From assembly GCA_003647715.1 (NCBI GenBank), contig QMNJ01000003.1, forward strand, positions 1-32,438: DNA of 32,438 nucleotides, written 5' to 3'. Within the stretch, counting starts at the first letter, position 1. Each line of letters opens with the position of its first letter. Below, piece by piece: positions 1 to 6,289 of this stretch. A program made the position numbers and the translations under genes. The stretch is from Candidatus Coatesiibacteriota bacterium. Its GTDB lineage: Bacteria; RBG-13-66-14; B26-G2. Below the pieces are notes generated by a model. The model saw only the letters and a program-made list of their open reading frames with translations, searched no databases and was not told the DNA's origin.

Positions 1-687
1 CCTCTTACCGTTAGCATATATCAGAAACTCTATACCCATCTTACCATATTTATTAAGTAAGGTTTTATACTCCGAGTCCATCGGGTCTAAAGCCCTCTCA
101 GCGGCAGGAGTTCTAACTGGAACTACCAATGGTATCTCTTTGGTAAACAGGGGCTCTTCTATTTCTATCAGTTCTTTCTTCTTGAGAACCTTTGCTATCT
201 CTTTCGCTTCTTCTATGTCAATCCCCAGGTTTGCTGATATGTCCCTTATTGACCTGCCATCACGAATGTTGGAGAGAAACCTCCACTCATCACTGTTGAT
301 TGTAACATCAGTAGATATCTCTGATGTCTTTCGCCATATCATTGCTCTTGGTGACAGCTCCTCCTCCAACTCCTCTTCCTCATCTACACTATGCTTCCTC
401 GCATAAGAGACCATCTCATCTATGGTTATGTCTTTAATGTTTACTTCATCTACCTTCTCACGATTGATGAACTGATACTCTCCCTCATTTACATTTATCA
501 ACTTTACAAATGCATCCTTACCGTAACTATCGTTAAAACTGGCATATAAAACTCTGCCGTTTTCAAATGAGATTTTCCCCTCGCCATTCTCTGTCTTGAT
601 TACTAATATACCCGTCTCTTCAAGGTCAGCAATCACCTTGATTATCTTCTCAACAGATTCCTCTTCTATGCTACCCCTTATCTCCAT
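1..687 (-). CDS. DUF4388 (PATAN-like) domain protein, C-terminus cut by window edge
   Basis: An open frame of 229 codons runs from an ATG at 687 off the left edge; a TAG lies two codons upstream of the ATG, so this is the first possible start. The first ~85 residues match the DUF4388/PatA N-terminal pattern as I know it: a start like MEIRGSIEEESVEKIIKVIA, then 'TGILVIK', 'GKISFENGRVLYASF' and a glycine/glutamate turn before 'YQFIN'. Residues ~130-185 look like a small helical or winged-helix segment ('IRDGRSIRDISANLGI'). Such domains are found in regulatory and motility proteins of deltaproteobacteria, Deinococcus and candidate phyla, and are thought to mediate protein interactions. It lies downstream of rex on the same strand, separated by 184 AT-rich bases. 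The exact role is unknown. Confidence 0.75.
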   Translation of the reverse strand, partial: MEIRGSIEEESVEKIIKVIADLEETGILVIKTENGEGKISFENGRVLYASFNDSYGKDAFVKLINVNEGEYQFINREKVDEVNIKDITIDEMVSYARKHSVDEEEELEEELSPRAMIWRKTSEISTDVTINSDEWRFLSNIRDGRSIRDISANLGIDIEEAKEIAKVLKKKELIEIEEPLFTKEIPLVVPVRTPAAERALDPMDSEYKTLLNKYGKMGIEFLIYANGKR

Positions 688-871
688 TTCTATCAAAAAA
701 ACCTAATCATCTCAAACTCACTTCTAAATACCACCAAAATACTTTGTAAGTTTGACAACTAAATATATCTATCTTTTAGAAACACTTATGTTTATTATAT
801 GAAAAAAATCCATATTTATTAAAACAAAAATATTTTCAATGCTTCCCTGGAGGTATAAACACTGCATTGGA
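688..871. other. AT-rich intergenic region between rex and the DUF4388 gene
   Basis: 184 bases with no open frame worth calling. It must carry the end of the rex transcript and any promoter of the DUF4388 gene. On the minus strand there is a TATAAT at 799..794, but no good -35 hexamer 16-18 bases upstream. I see no clear stem-loop with a U-run, so no terminator is called. Confidence 0.4.
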
Positions 872-1510
872 CTACTTACTGTGTGTCAAATAATATGATA
901 ATCCTTCCATCTCAATGGAAAGGTCAACCTGGTTTACTTTTATACCATTTGAAAAGATACTTGGTAAATGTGCAAAAGATAGAATTGCCTTTATACCAGC
1001 ATCAATCAATTTTGCTACAATAATCTCTGCAACCTCTTCAGGGACAGTAACGATGCCCATTTCAATCTTTTTACTCCTTATTACCTTATCCATCTCATCT
1101 TGATGATAGACCCTTACTCCGCTGAACTCCTTCCCAACCTTTTCAGGGTCATTGTCAAATGCTGCTTCAATTATGAAATTCTGTTTTCTGAAGCCCTTAT
1201 AGGCGAGAAGCGCCCTGCCCAACCTGCCCACACCGACTAGAGCAACAGACCAATCTCTATCAATGCCCAATATGGTCCTAAGTTGACTCTTTAAGTGAGA
1301 AACAACATATCCCCTGCCCGGTCTTCCAAACTGACCATAATAAGTTAAATCCTTCCTTATCTGCGCCGCTGAAAAACCCGCTATCTCAGAAAGGTCTGCT
1401 GAGGATATTGAATCCACCCCCTCTTCCTCAAGATTACTAAGAGCCCTATAATATACACTCAATCTATAAACGGTGGTCTTGGGTATTCTCTTTTTCTCTT
1501 CCCCACTCAT
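872..1510 (-). CDS. rex: Redox-sensing transcriptional repressor Rex
   Basis: 212 residues, the usual Rex length. Rex senses the NADH/NAD+ ratio and represses fermentation and respiration genes when NADH is low. The N-terminal winged helix (about 8-80) has the family signature: 'IPKTTVYRLSVYYR' at 9-22, 'SAAQIRKDLTYYGQFG' at 47-62 and 'GRPGRGY' at 62-68. The Rossmann domain follows, with GVGRLG at 93-98 and 'AAFDNDPEKVG' for the nucleotide. The C-terminus ends in a helix ('YYLTH') as in other Rex proteins, which swap this helix in the dimer. GAGG lies only one base before the ATG, so initiation is unusual. A Rex-like operator sits 41-58 bases upstream, so autoregulation is likely. Identity is near certain; the regulon is not visible beyond its own promoter. 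Confidence 0.96.
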   Translation of the reverse strand: MSGEEKKRIPKTTVYRLSVYYRALSNLEEEGVDSISSADLSEIAGFSAAQIRKDLTYYGQFGRPGRGYVVSHLKSQLRTILGIDRDWSVALVGVGRLGRALLAYKGFRKQNFIIEAAFDNDPEKVGKEFSGVRVYHQDEMDKVIRSKKIEMGIVTVPEEVAEIIVAKLIDAGIKAILSFAHLPSIFSNGIKVNQVDLSIEMEGLSYYLTHSK

Positions 1511-1550
1511 ACCTCAACAACAAATGCTAATAACTATCAACATTCAAATC

Positions 1551-1568
1551 AAGTGAAAAATTTAACAA
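1551..1568. promoter_or_regulatory. Candidate Rex operator (ROP) upstream of rex
   Basis: AAGTGAAAAATTTAACAA matches the published Rex consensus TTGTGAAWWWWTTCACAA at 15 of 18 positions by my count (mismatches at positions 1, 2 and 14). It lies in the 90-base gap between the ilvC-like stop and the rex start. On the minus strand a weak promoter (TTGATT, 17 bases, TAGCAT) overlaps or follows it, so Rex bound here could block its own transcription. Confidence 0.6.
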
Positions 1569-1600
1569 GTTATTGATGCTATAATAATTCATATATACCC

Positions 1601-2590
1601 CTATCTACCGAATAATCTGTCCACATCGCTTATAAACAACTTTGATACCTTCTCCCTCGCCTCTCTCATATCATCAGGTATCGCCTCTAATTCCTGCCTG
1701 TTAACAGGTCTCTCGCCCTTAAACTTCTTGTAGAATCTACCTGAACGAATGCTTTCCAGAAGGGAGAGCATCTTATCTCTTACCTCATCATCTATCAAAC
1801 TCTCCCCCGCTACCTTTCCACCATACAGTGCAGTGGTGCTTATCCTCCGCCTCATACCATCAATACCATATCTGAACATTAAATCAGCAATAGCCCTTAT
1901 CTCCTGCACTGTCTCAATATATGCCTGTTCTGGTGGATACCCCTTCTCAATCAGAACCTCAAACGCCCTCAAAGCGAGATAAGGAATGCCACCACATAGA
2001 ACTACCTGTTCGCTGAATAGGTCTAGCTCTGCTTCGGTCTTGAATGTGGTCTCAATGCATCCAACTCTCGCACAACCTAATGCTCCTGCATAGGCAAGGC
2101 ACATATCAAGCGCCCTACCGCTTGCATCCTGCATTACTGAAACCTTCGCCGGGAGCCCCCTCCCTGCCCTATACTCACTCCTCAGGGCATCTCCGGGTCC
2201 CATTGGACCTACCAATACAACATCAATATTGCTATCAAAATTCATGCCTTCAAAGTGAACCGCAACAGTTGAGGCAAAGACCACCATCGCCTTCTCCCTT
2301 AACCTGCCTTTCAGATATTTATTCCACACATCCATATGAAACTCATCGGGAATCAACATTGCAATAACATGCACCCTACCAACAACATCCTCAATCTTTC
2401 CAACTCTGAAGCCATCCCTGGTTGCGGTCTTCATCCTCTCAGAACCCTCCCTCAATGCAATCACTACCTTTACACCTGAATCACGGAGGTTCATCGCTTG
2501 TGCCTTCCCCTGATTGCCATAGCCAATCACCGCCACCTCCCGACCGGCAAGTGCAAAACTATCTACATCCTTCTCCCTATATATCTTCAT
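1601..2590 (-). CDS. Class I ketol-acid reductoisomerase homologue with catalytic His and Lys replaced
   Basis: 329 residues, colinear with class I ketol-acid reductoisomerase (IlvC), which makes 2,3-dihydroxy-isovalerate from acetolactate with NAD(P)H and Mg2+. The Rossmann motif GYGNQG is at 23-28 and 'ALREGSERMKTA' follows, resembling NADPH-type loops. The knotted C-terminal domain keeps the metal and substrate residues at family numbering: D190, E194, E226, E230 and S251. However, the family's His107 (AHGFNIHF) is Ser107 here ('ASTVAVHF'), and Lys130 (PKGPGH) is Met130 ('PMGPGD'). The ATG codon for Met130 is clear at 2203-2201. Both residues are near-invariant in true IlvC, so ordinary activity is doubtful; it may be a divergent reductase acting on another 2-keto or 2-hydroxy acid. 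No ilvB or ilvD is nearby. Its start overlaps the end of the phosphatidyltransferase gene by four bases. Confidence 0.88.
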   Translation of the reverse strand: MKIYREKDVDSFALAGREVAVIGYGNQGKAQAMNLRDSGVKVVIALREGSERMKTATRDGFRVGKIEDVVGRVHVIAMLIPDEFHMDVWNKYLKGRLREKAMVVFASTVAVHFEGMNFDSNIDVVLVGPMGPGDALRSEYRAGRGLPAKVSVMQDASGRALDMCLAYAGALGCARVGCIETTFKTEAELDLFSEQVVLCGGIPYLALRAFEVLIEKGYPPEQAYIETVQEIRAIADLMFRYGIDGMRRRISTTALYGGKVAGESLIDDEVRDKMLSLLESIRSGRFYKKFKGERPVNRQELEAIPDDMREAREKVSKLFISDVDRLFGR

Positions 2591-3129
2591 AACGCACCCT
2601 CCCTGAAATCCTTCATCATCGCCCTATAGTAAACAGTAAGTGAATAATAACCGAATATAAGTGCAAGTATAGCCAATGGATAAAATATAACTCTTATATT
2701 AATTATGAAGGCGAGAACAGATAAGGAGGTTAGATTAATATACACCTTGCCATATAACATTGCCGACTGAACTTTTCCCATTGCTCTGATATATCTAATA
2801 GCAATATATATTGAGAAGCACTCCTTTACAATGAGAGCAATCACAAACCATGCCGGTAAATCTCTGAACACCATAAGAAAAACAATCAATGGATAATAAA
2901 GCATTTTATCCGCAATAGTGTCAAATGCTTTCCCGAACTCCGTTACCTGACCCAACCTTCTGGCTACTATACCGTCAAGAAGGTCGCTCAACAAAAACAG
3001 CCCGAATAATCCAATCACCACATACTCAGGTCTTCCTTCCATGAACACCGAATAGTATATAATGATTGGTATTAGAAAAACCCTGCCCAGTGTTATCAGA
3101 TTTGGAATGTTAAAAATACTCATTATCAA
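2587..3129 (-). CDS. CDP-alcohol phosphatidyltransferase (PgsA-like)
   Basis: 180 residues with several hydrophobic segments, typical of the family that joins a CDP-activated lipid to an alcohol such as glycerol-3-phosphate. The signature D-x2-DG-x2-AR-x8-G-x3-D-x3-D is complete: D49, D52, G53, A56, R57, G66, D70 and D74. The opening 'NIPNLITLGRVFLIPI' is characteristic of phosphatidylglycerophosphate synthases, so PgsA is the best guess, but the acceptor cannot be proved from sequence. It lies 44 bases downstream of the AI-2E-like gene and its stop overlaps the ilvC-like start (ATGA), so the two are probably cotranslated. M3 is an alternative start. Confidence 0.88.
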   Translation of the reverse strand: MIMSIFNIPNLITLGRVFLIPIIIYYSVFMEGRPEYVVIGLFGLFLLSDLLDGIVARRLGQVTEFGKAFDTIADKMLYYPLIVFLMVFRDLPAWFVIALIVKECFSIYIAIRYIRAMGKVQSAMLYGKVYINLTSLSVLAFIINIRVIFYPLAILALIFGYYSLTVYYRAMMKDFREGAL

Positions 3130-3173
3130 TGGAATATAATAATAACAGAATTGCTCTTATATCAATTACAGAA

Positions 3174-3692
3174 CTACCTTTCATTTAATTTATTTCTGCC
3201 TTTCTTCCACGACCTCAAATACCTGTATATGACCATCAGAATAGCGGTCACAGGGACTGCGATGATTACGCCGATTACACCGAAGAAATGAGCCCCTACC
3301 ATCACCGCAATTACGACAAGAACGGGATGCAAGCCAACACTCCTCCCTAATATCTTTGGACCGATGACATAGGCATCAAGAACCTGAACGGTGGTGTATA
3401 AAGCACCAACAAGTAATAGCGACCTGATACGATGTTCAGCAAATAATGCAGATACCACCGCAGGAATAATACCTATCACCACTCCCAGGGTGGGTATGAA
3501 GTTCATCAACCCCCCGAAGTAGCCAATCCATAACGCAAAGGGTATGCCTATTAAGTAGAGACCCAGTGCAAGAATACTACCCTCAATAAGGCATATCAGG
3601 AATATACCCCTGATATAACCACTGATAACCCTCAATATGTTACGACCCAGTTCCTTTATATCCCTATTCTTGCTATGCAAATGTCCATTCAT
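3174..3692 (-). CDS. AI-2E/PerM-family transporter, C-terminal half only
   Basis: 172 residues that match only the C-terminal half of AI-2E (PerM) permeases, which are normally about 350 residues with eight membrane segments. Visible family patterns are 'GYIRGIFLICLIEGSILALGLYLIGIPFALW' as separate short blocks, 'FIPTLGVVIGIIPA', 'IGPKILGRSVGLHPVLVV' and 'GVIGVIIAVPVTAILMVIYR'. The start ATG has its own GAGGG four bases upstream, so the short form seems to be a genuine initiation product. The missing half cannot be encoded upstream, because a divergent secreted-protein gene occupies that DNA. Substrate unknown; family members include peptide-export and Na+/H+ antiport proteins. Confidence 0.78.
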   Translation of the reverse strand: MNGHLHSKNRDIKELGRNILRVISGYIRGIFLICLIEGSILALGLYLIGIPFALWIGYFGGLMNFIPTLGVVIGIIPAVVSALFAEHRIRSLLLVGALYTTVQVLDAYVIGPKILGRSVGLHPVLVVIAVMVGAHFFGVIGVIIAVPVTAILMVIYRYLRSWKKGRNKLNER

Positions 3693-3696
3693 TTAT

Positions 3697-3701
3697 CCCT
3701 C
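3697..3701 (-). promoter_or_regulatory. Shine-Dalgarno site of the half-size AI-2E-like gene
   Basis: GAGGG on the minus strand, four bases before the ATG at 3692-3690. It supports the short protein starting here and not being the tail of a longer frame. Confidence 0.55.
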
Positions 3702-3856
3702 ATAAATAAACTCTGGTTCACTATTAAATAACTTATTAAATTCATCCAATTAAATCCATAAAATAACTGCAAGTATTGTTAAGAATTAAAATTCATACAC
3801 TTAAAATGAAAGGATTTTTCATATTAATAAATTCAATCTCACAAGAACTTTTGTGT

Positions 3857-3885
3857 TTGACATTTTTCTACCTTTATGTTATTTT
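3857..3885 (+). promoter_or_regulatory. Candidate sigma-70 type promoter of the secreted-protein gene
   Basis: TTGACA at 3857-3862 is a perfect -35 hexamer. TATTTT at 3880-3885 follows after 17 bases. Transcription would start near 3892, leaving a leader of about 13 bases before the ATG at 3905. This makes the in-frame open sequence before 3905 untranslated. Confidence 0.5.
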
Positions 3886-3904
3886 AATAGATGCCGAGGT
3901 TATT

Positions 3905-4585
3905 ATGAAAAGATTGTTAATAATTATTCTCCTTTCTTACTTGTCCTTGTTCGCGGAACCCACTTCTATTAAGTTTCCATATTATACTGAACACGAAGAA
4001 CCACTACTACTACCTGACCAAGCAGATATGAGCTATCACAGTGACCCAGAGTGGTGGTGGACATTTGATGTTTCTAATTATGTTCCTGCTTGTTGTTTTG
4101 ACCCTGAAGGTGATTATGGCATCAACGAAGGATTTAAGATATTAACTATCGGTTTCATTGGTTTCCGTGAAGACGGCAATTGCACCATCTATATCCAAAA
4201 AACCAGTTCATGCGATGAACTTCCAACTGTAAACCCCGACGATGGGTGGAGCGATGCTGATTATGGACCATTCTACGGTCACATCAATGCTACATATCCA
4301 AACTACGACGACATAGATGTCAGTGAAGAGAACTGGTGTTTTGGCTATGGTCAACCATTCTGGTTGATGTATCACATTGAGAGTGCATCTCCACCACATC
4401 CGGGAAGCGACGATGGTAATAACTGGTCTGGACATAGTTATACATGGGACCCAACATCTCATGAATGGAAAGACAAACTTGGAACCCCTCCTATAGGAAT
4501 TGATTGGTGCATTCACTGTGTGGTCTTTTATCCCACATCTGTTGAAAATACTTCAATTGGTAAAATAAAATCTCTCTTCTACTAA
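3905..4585 (+). CDS. Secreted protein of unknown function, cysteine- and aromatic-rich
   Basis: 226 residues from the ATG at 3905, preceded by GAGG and followed by a clean signal peptide (MKRLLIIILLSYLSLFAEP). The frame stays open 129 bases further upstream, but that stretch holds the promoter and reads as an unlikely protein. The mature protein is rich in W, Y, D and G with cysteines in 'PACCFDPEGDYG', 'DGNCTIYIQ', 'SSCDEL', 'ENWCFGYG' and 'DWCIHCVVF', suggesting disulfides outside the cytoplasm. It ends in 'TSVENTSIGKIKSLFY', which looks like the linker that precedes a Por sorting domain, but the domain itself is absent. I recognise no family. It is transcribed towards the DUF362 gene. Confidence 0.75.
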   Translation: MKRLLIIILLSYLSLFAEPTSIKFPYYTEHEEPLLLPDQADMSYHSDPEWWWTFDVSNYVPACCFDPEGDYGINEGFKILTIGFIGFREDGNCTIYIQKTSSCDELPTVNPDDGWSDADYGPFYGHINATYPNYDDIDVSEENWCFGYGQPFWLMYHIESASPPHPGSDDGNNWSGHSYTWDPTSHEWKDKLGTPPIGIDWCIHCVVFYPTSVENTSIGKIKSLFY

Positions 4586-4665
4586 ACATAATATATACGA
4601 ACGCATTATAAAGAACTCCAAAACCACTCTTTAAGTGAAGACCCTATTATTGAACAATTATTATC

Positions 4666-4693
4666 TTGACAGAAAAATCATTTTTATTATCTT
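4666..4693 (+). promoter_or_regulatory. Promoter of the DUF362 gene, predicted leaderless
   Basis: A perfect TTGACA (4666-4671) is followed after 16 bases by TATCTT (4688-4693). Only eight bases separate this from the ATG at 4702, so transcription would begin at or next to the start codon. No Shine-Dalgarno sequence is present in those bases. Confidence 0.5.
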
Positions 4694-4701
4694 ATTAAAC
4701 T

Positions 4702-5814
4702 ATGGCTGCTGATGTTTTCTTTATACCCTTTGGCGCTTCAGGTAAAAATGGTCTCGCGAAAGGTATCAAAGCTATTCTTGAAAGGGCAGGACTCCAAAAG
4801 ATAGTGCTTGATGGCGAAATGGTCGCAGTGAAAACCCACTTAGGCGAGAAAGGAAATACCGCCTTCGTTAAACCCATATTCGTGGCTATGGTAGTCAGGG
4901 CAATCAAAGAGACAGGTGGAAAACCATTCCTTACTGACACGAACACACTATATGTGGGTAGCAGGGGCAACGCAATAAGCCACCTTGAAACCGCATACAT
5001 ACATGGTTTTCTACCCTATCCCGTGGGGGCACCTGTGATAATCGCTGATGGACTTAGGGGTAGCGATGGTGTAGAGATTGAAATAGATGGCAAGCACTTC
5101 AAAGTAGTTGAGATTGCCAAGCATATTTCAGAGGCGGACTCAATGGTGGTGATAACCCACTTCAAGGGTCATGACCTCACCGCCTTCGGTGGCGCTATAA
5201 AAAACATAGGAATGGGATGTTCAACCCGGAAGGGCAAGTTGAATATGCACTCAAATGTAAAACCATTCGTTGAGGAGGATAGATGCACCGGCTGTAAGTT
5301 ATGCACAAAATGGTGCCCGGTAGATGCAATAAAGATTGTGAACAAAAAAGCAATAATAGATAGTGATACCTGCATTGGATGTGCTGAATGCATCGGCGCC
5401 TGCCCCGAGAAAGCAATAAATATTATCTGGGATGCCGCATCCAACTCCGCACAGGAGAAGATGGCGGAGTTCGCAAGCGGTGTCTCTAAAGTGTTAAACA
5501 ATAAATTTTTATTCATTAACTTTTTAACTGAGATAACACCTGCCTGTGACTGCTATCCATTCAGCGGTGCACCTATCGTCCCGGATATTGGCATATTAGC
5601 ATCAAGAGACCCTGTCGCCATAGACATGGCTTCCTACGACCTGGTGAACAATCAACCAGGTTTAAATAGAGAGGTTCTTGGAGACGCAGTGGCTATAGGA
5701 GCAGACAAGTTCAAGGCGATATACCCGCACTTAGACGGTCTCATCCAGTTGAGGCACGCAAAGGCACTTGGACTTGGAAGCATAGAATATAACCTGATTA
5801 AGATGGAGGATTAG
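4702..5814 (+). CDS. DUF362 domain protein with two 4Fe-4S clusters
   Basis: 370 residues. The DUF362 fold surrounds a bacterial-type ferredoxin insert: 'VAVKTHLGEKGNTAFVKP' near 41-58, 'SMVVITHFKGHDLTAFGGAIKNIGMGC' near 147-173 (split here for reading), then cysteines C195, C198, C201, C205 and C224, C227, C230, C234 in two CxxCxxCxxxCP motifs, then 'ACDCYP' and 'GILASRDPVAIDMASYD'. No signal peptide or membrane segment, so it is cytoplasmic. Such proteins are common in anaerobes and are annotated only as iron-sulfur proteins; the reaction is not known. It is followed after two bases by a small lipoprotein gene whose ribosome site lies inside this frame. There is no ribosome site before the ATG. 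Confidence 0.93.
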   Translation: MAADVFFIPFGASGKNGLAKGIKAILERAGLQKIVLDGEMVAVKTHLGEKGNTAFVKPIFVAMVVRAIKETGGKPFLTDTNTLYVGSRGNAISHLETAYIHGFLPYPVGAPVIIADGLRGSDGVEIEIDGKHFKVVEIAKHISEADSMVVITHFKGHDLTAFGGAIKNIGMGCSTRKGKLNMHSNVKPFVEEDRCTGCKLCTKWCPVDAIKIVNKKAIIDSDTCIGCAECIGACPEKAINIIWDAASNSAQEKMAEFASGVSKVLNNKFLFINFLTEITPACDCYPFSGAPIVPDIGILASRDPVAIDMASYDLVNNQPGLNREVLGDAVAIGADKFKAIYPHLDGLIQLRHAKALGLGSIEYNLIKMED

Positions 5815-5816
5815 AT

Positions 5817-6158
5817 ATGAGGTCTGCGATATTCACAGTTATTCTAATCATAGTAATAACTTTTCTATCCTGCGGTGATACAATTATACCTCCCAACACG
5901 GCAAAGAGAACGGTATATCTTGTGAGCGAGGAGGATATTACTGGCAGGGGCGGTTATATTGATATAGCAGAACTGGCTGGCATCACCGATGTGGATGGAG
6001 AAACCGAGATGCCCTGTATTATGGTTTATGGTGACAGAAGAAAATCAGATAGCTGGTCACCGTTATCACCACAATATTACAAACTTTATGAAGGGCAGAT
6101 ATGGATAGATTCTGAAGGCGGGGACTCGGAGTTTTATAGGATAGTTGTCATCAAGTGA
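5817..6158 (+). CDS. Small putative lipoprotein of unknown function
   Basis: 113 residues. The N-terminus is a lipoprotein signal peptide ending in FLSC, with Cys20 the likely lipidation site. The mature part is short and acidic ('ITGRGGYIDIAELAGITDVDG', 'PCIMVYGDRR') with a likely beta-rich fold ending 'SEFYRIVVIK'. I recognise no family. GGAGG at 5805-5809 lies seven bases before the ATG and inside the end of the DUF362 gene, so translation is coupled to it. The next gene is 131 bases downstream. Confidence 0.7.
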   Translation: MRSAIFTVILIIVITFLSCGDTIIPPNTAKRTVYLVSEEDITGRGGYIDIAELAGITDVDGETEMPCIMVYGDRRKSDSWSPLSPQYYKLYEGQIWIDSEGGDSEFYRIVVIK

Positions 6159-6229
6159 TTTTGTTATTGGTTTAGACATTATCTTTATAATAGAATATAA
6201 AAAACTTGATTTGAATTGAATAAGATGGA

Positions 6230-6247
6230 TGATAGTAATTTCTATCA
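6230..6247. repeat. Perfect 6+6 inverted repeat upstream of the coiled-coil gene
   Basis: TGATAG TAATTT CTATCA is a perfect dyad with a six-base centre, 43 bases before the ATG at 6290. It is not followed by a U-run, so it is more like an operator than a terminator. A TATAAT lies just downstream at 6264-6269. No regulator can be assigned. Confidence 0.3.
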
Positions 6248-6289
6248 GTGTGTATTATGTTTATATAATACAAATAGGAGGGATTCATT

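Noticed and set aside
3776..3904. Upstream extension of the secreted protein to 3776
   Set aside because: It has no ribosome site, places a hydrophobic stretch before a perfect signal peptide, and overlaps a TTGACA/TATTTT promoter; the ATG at 3905 is better.
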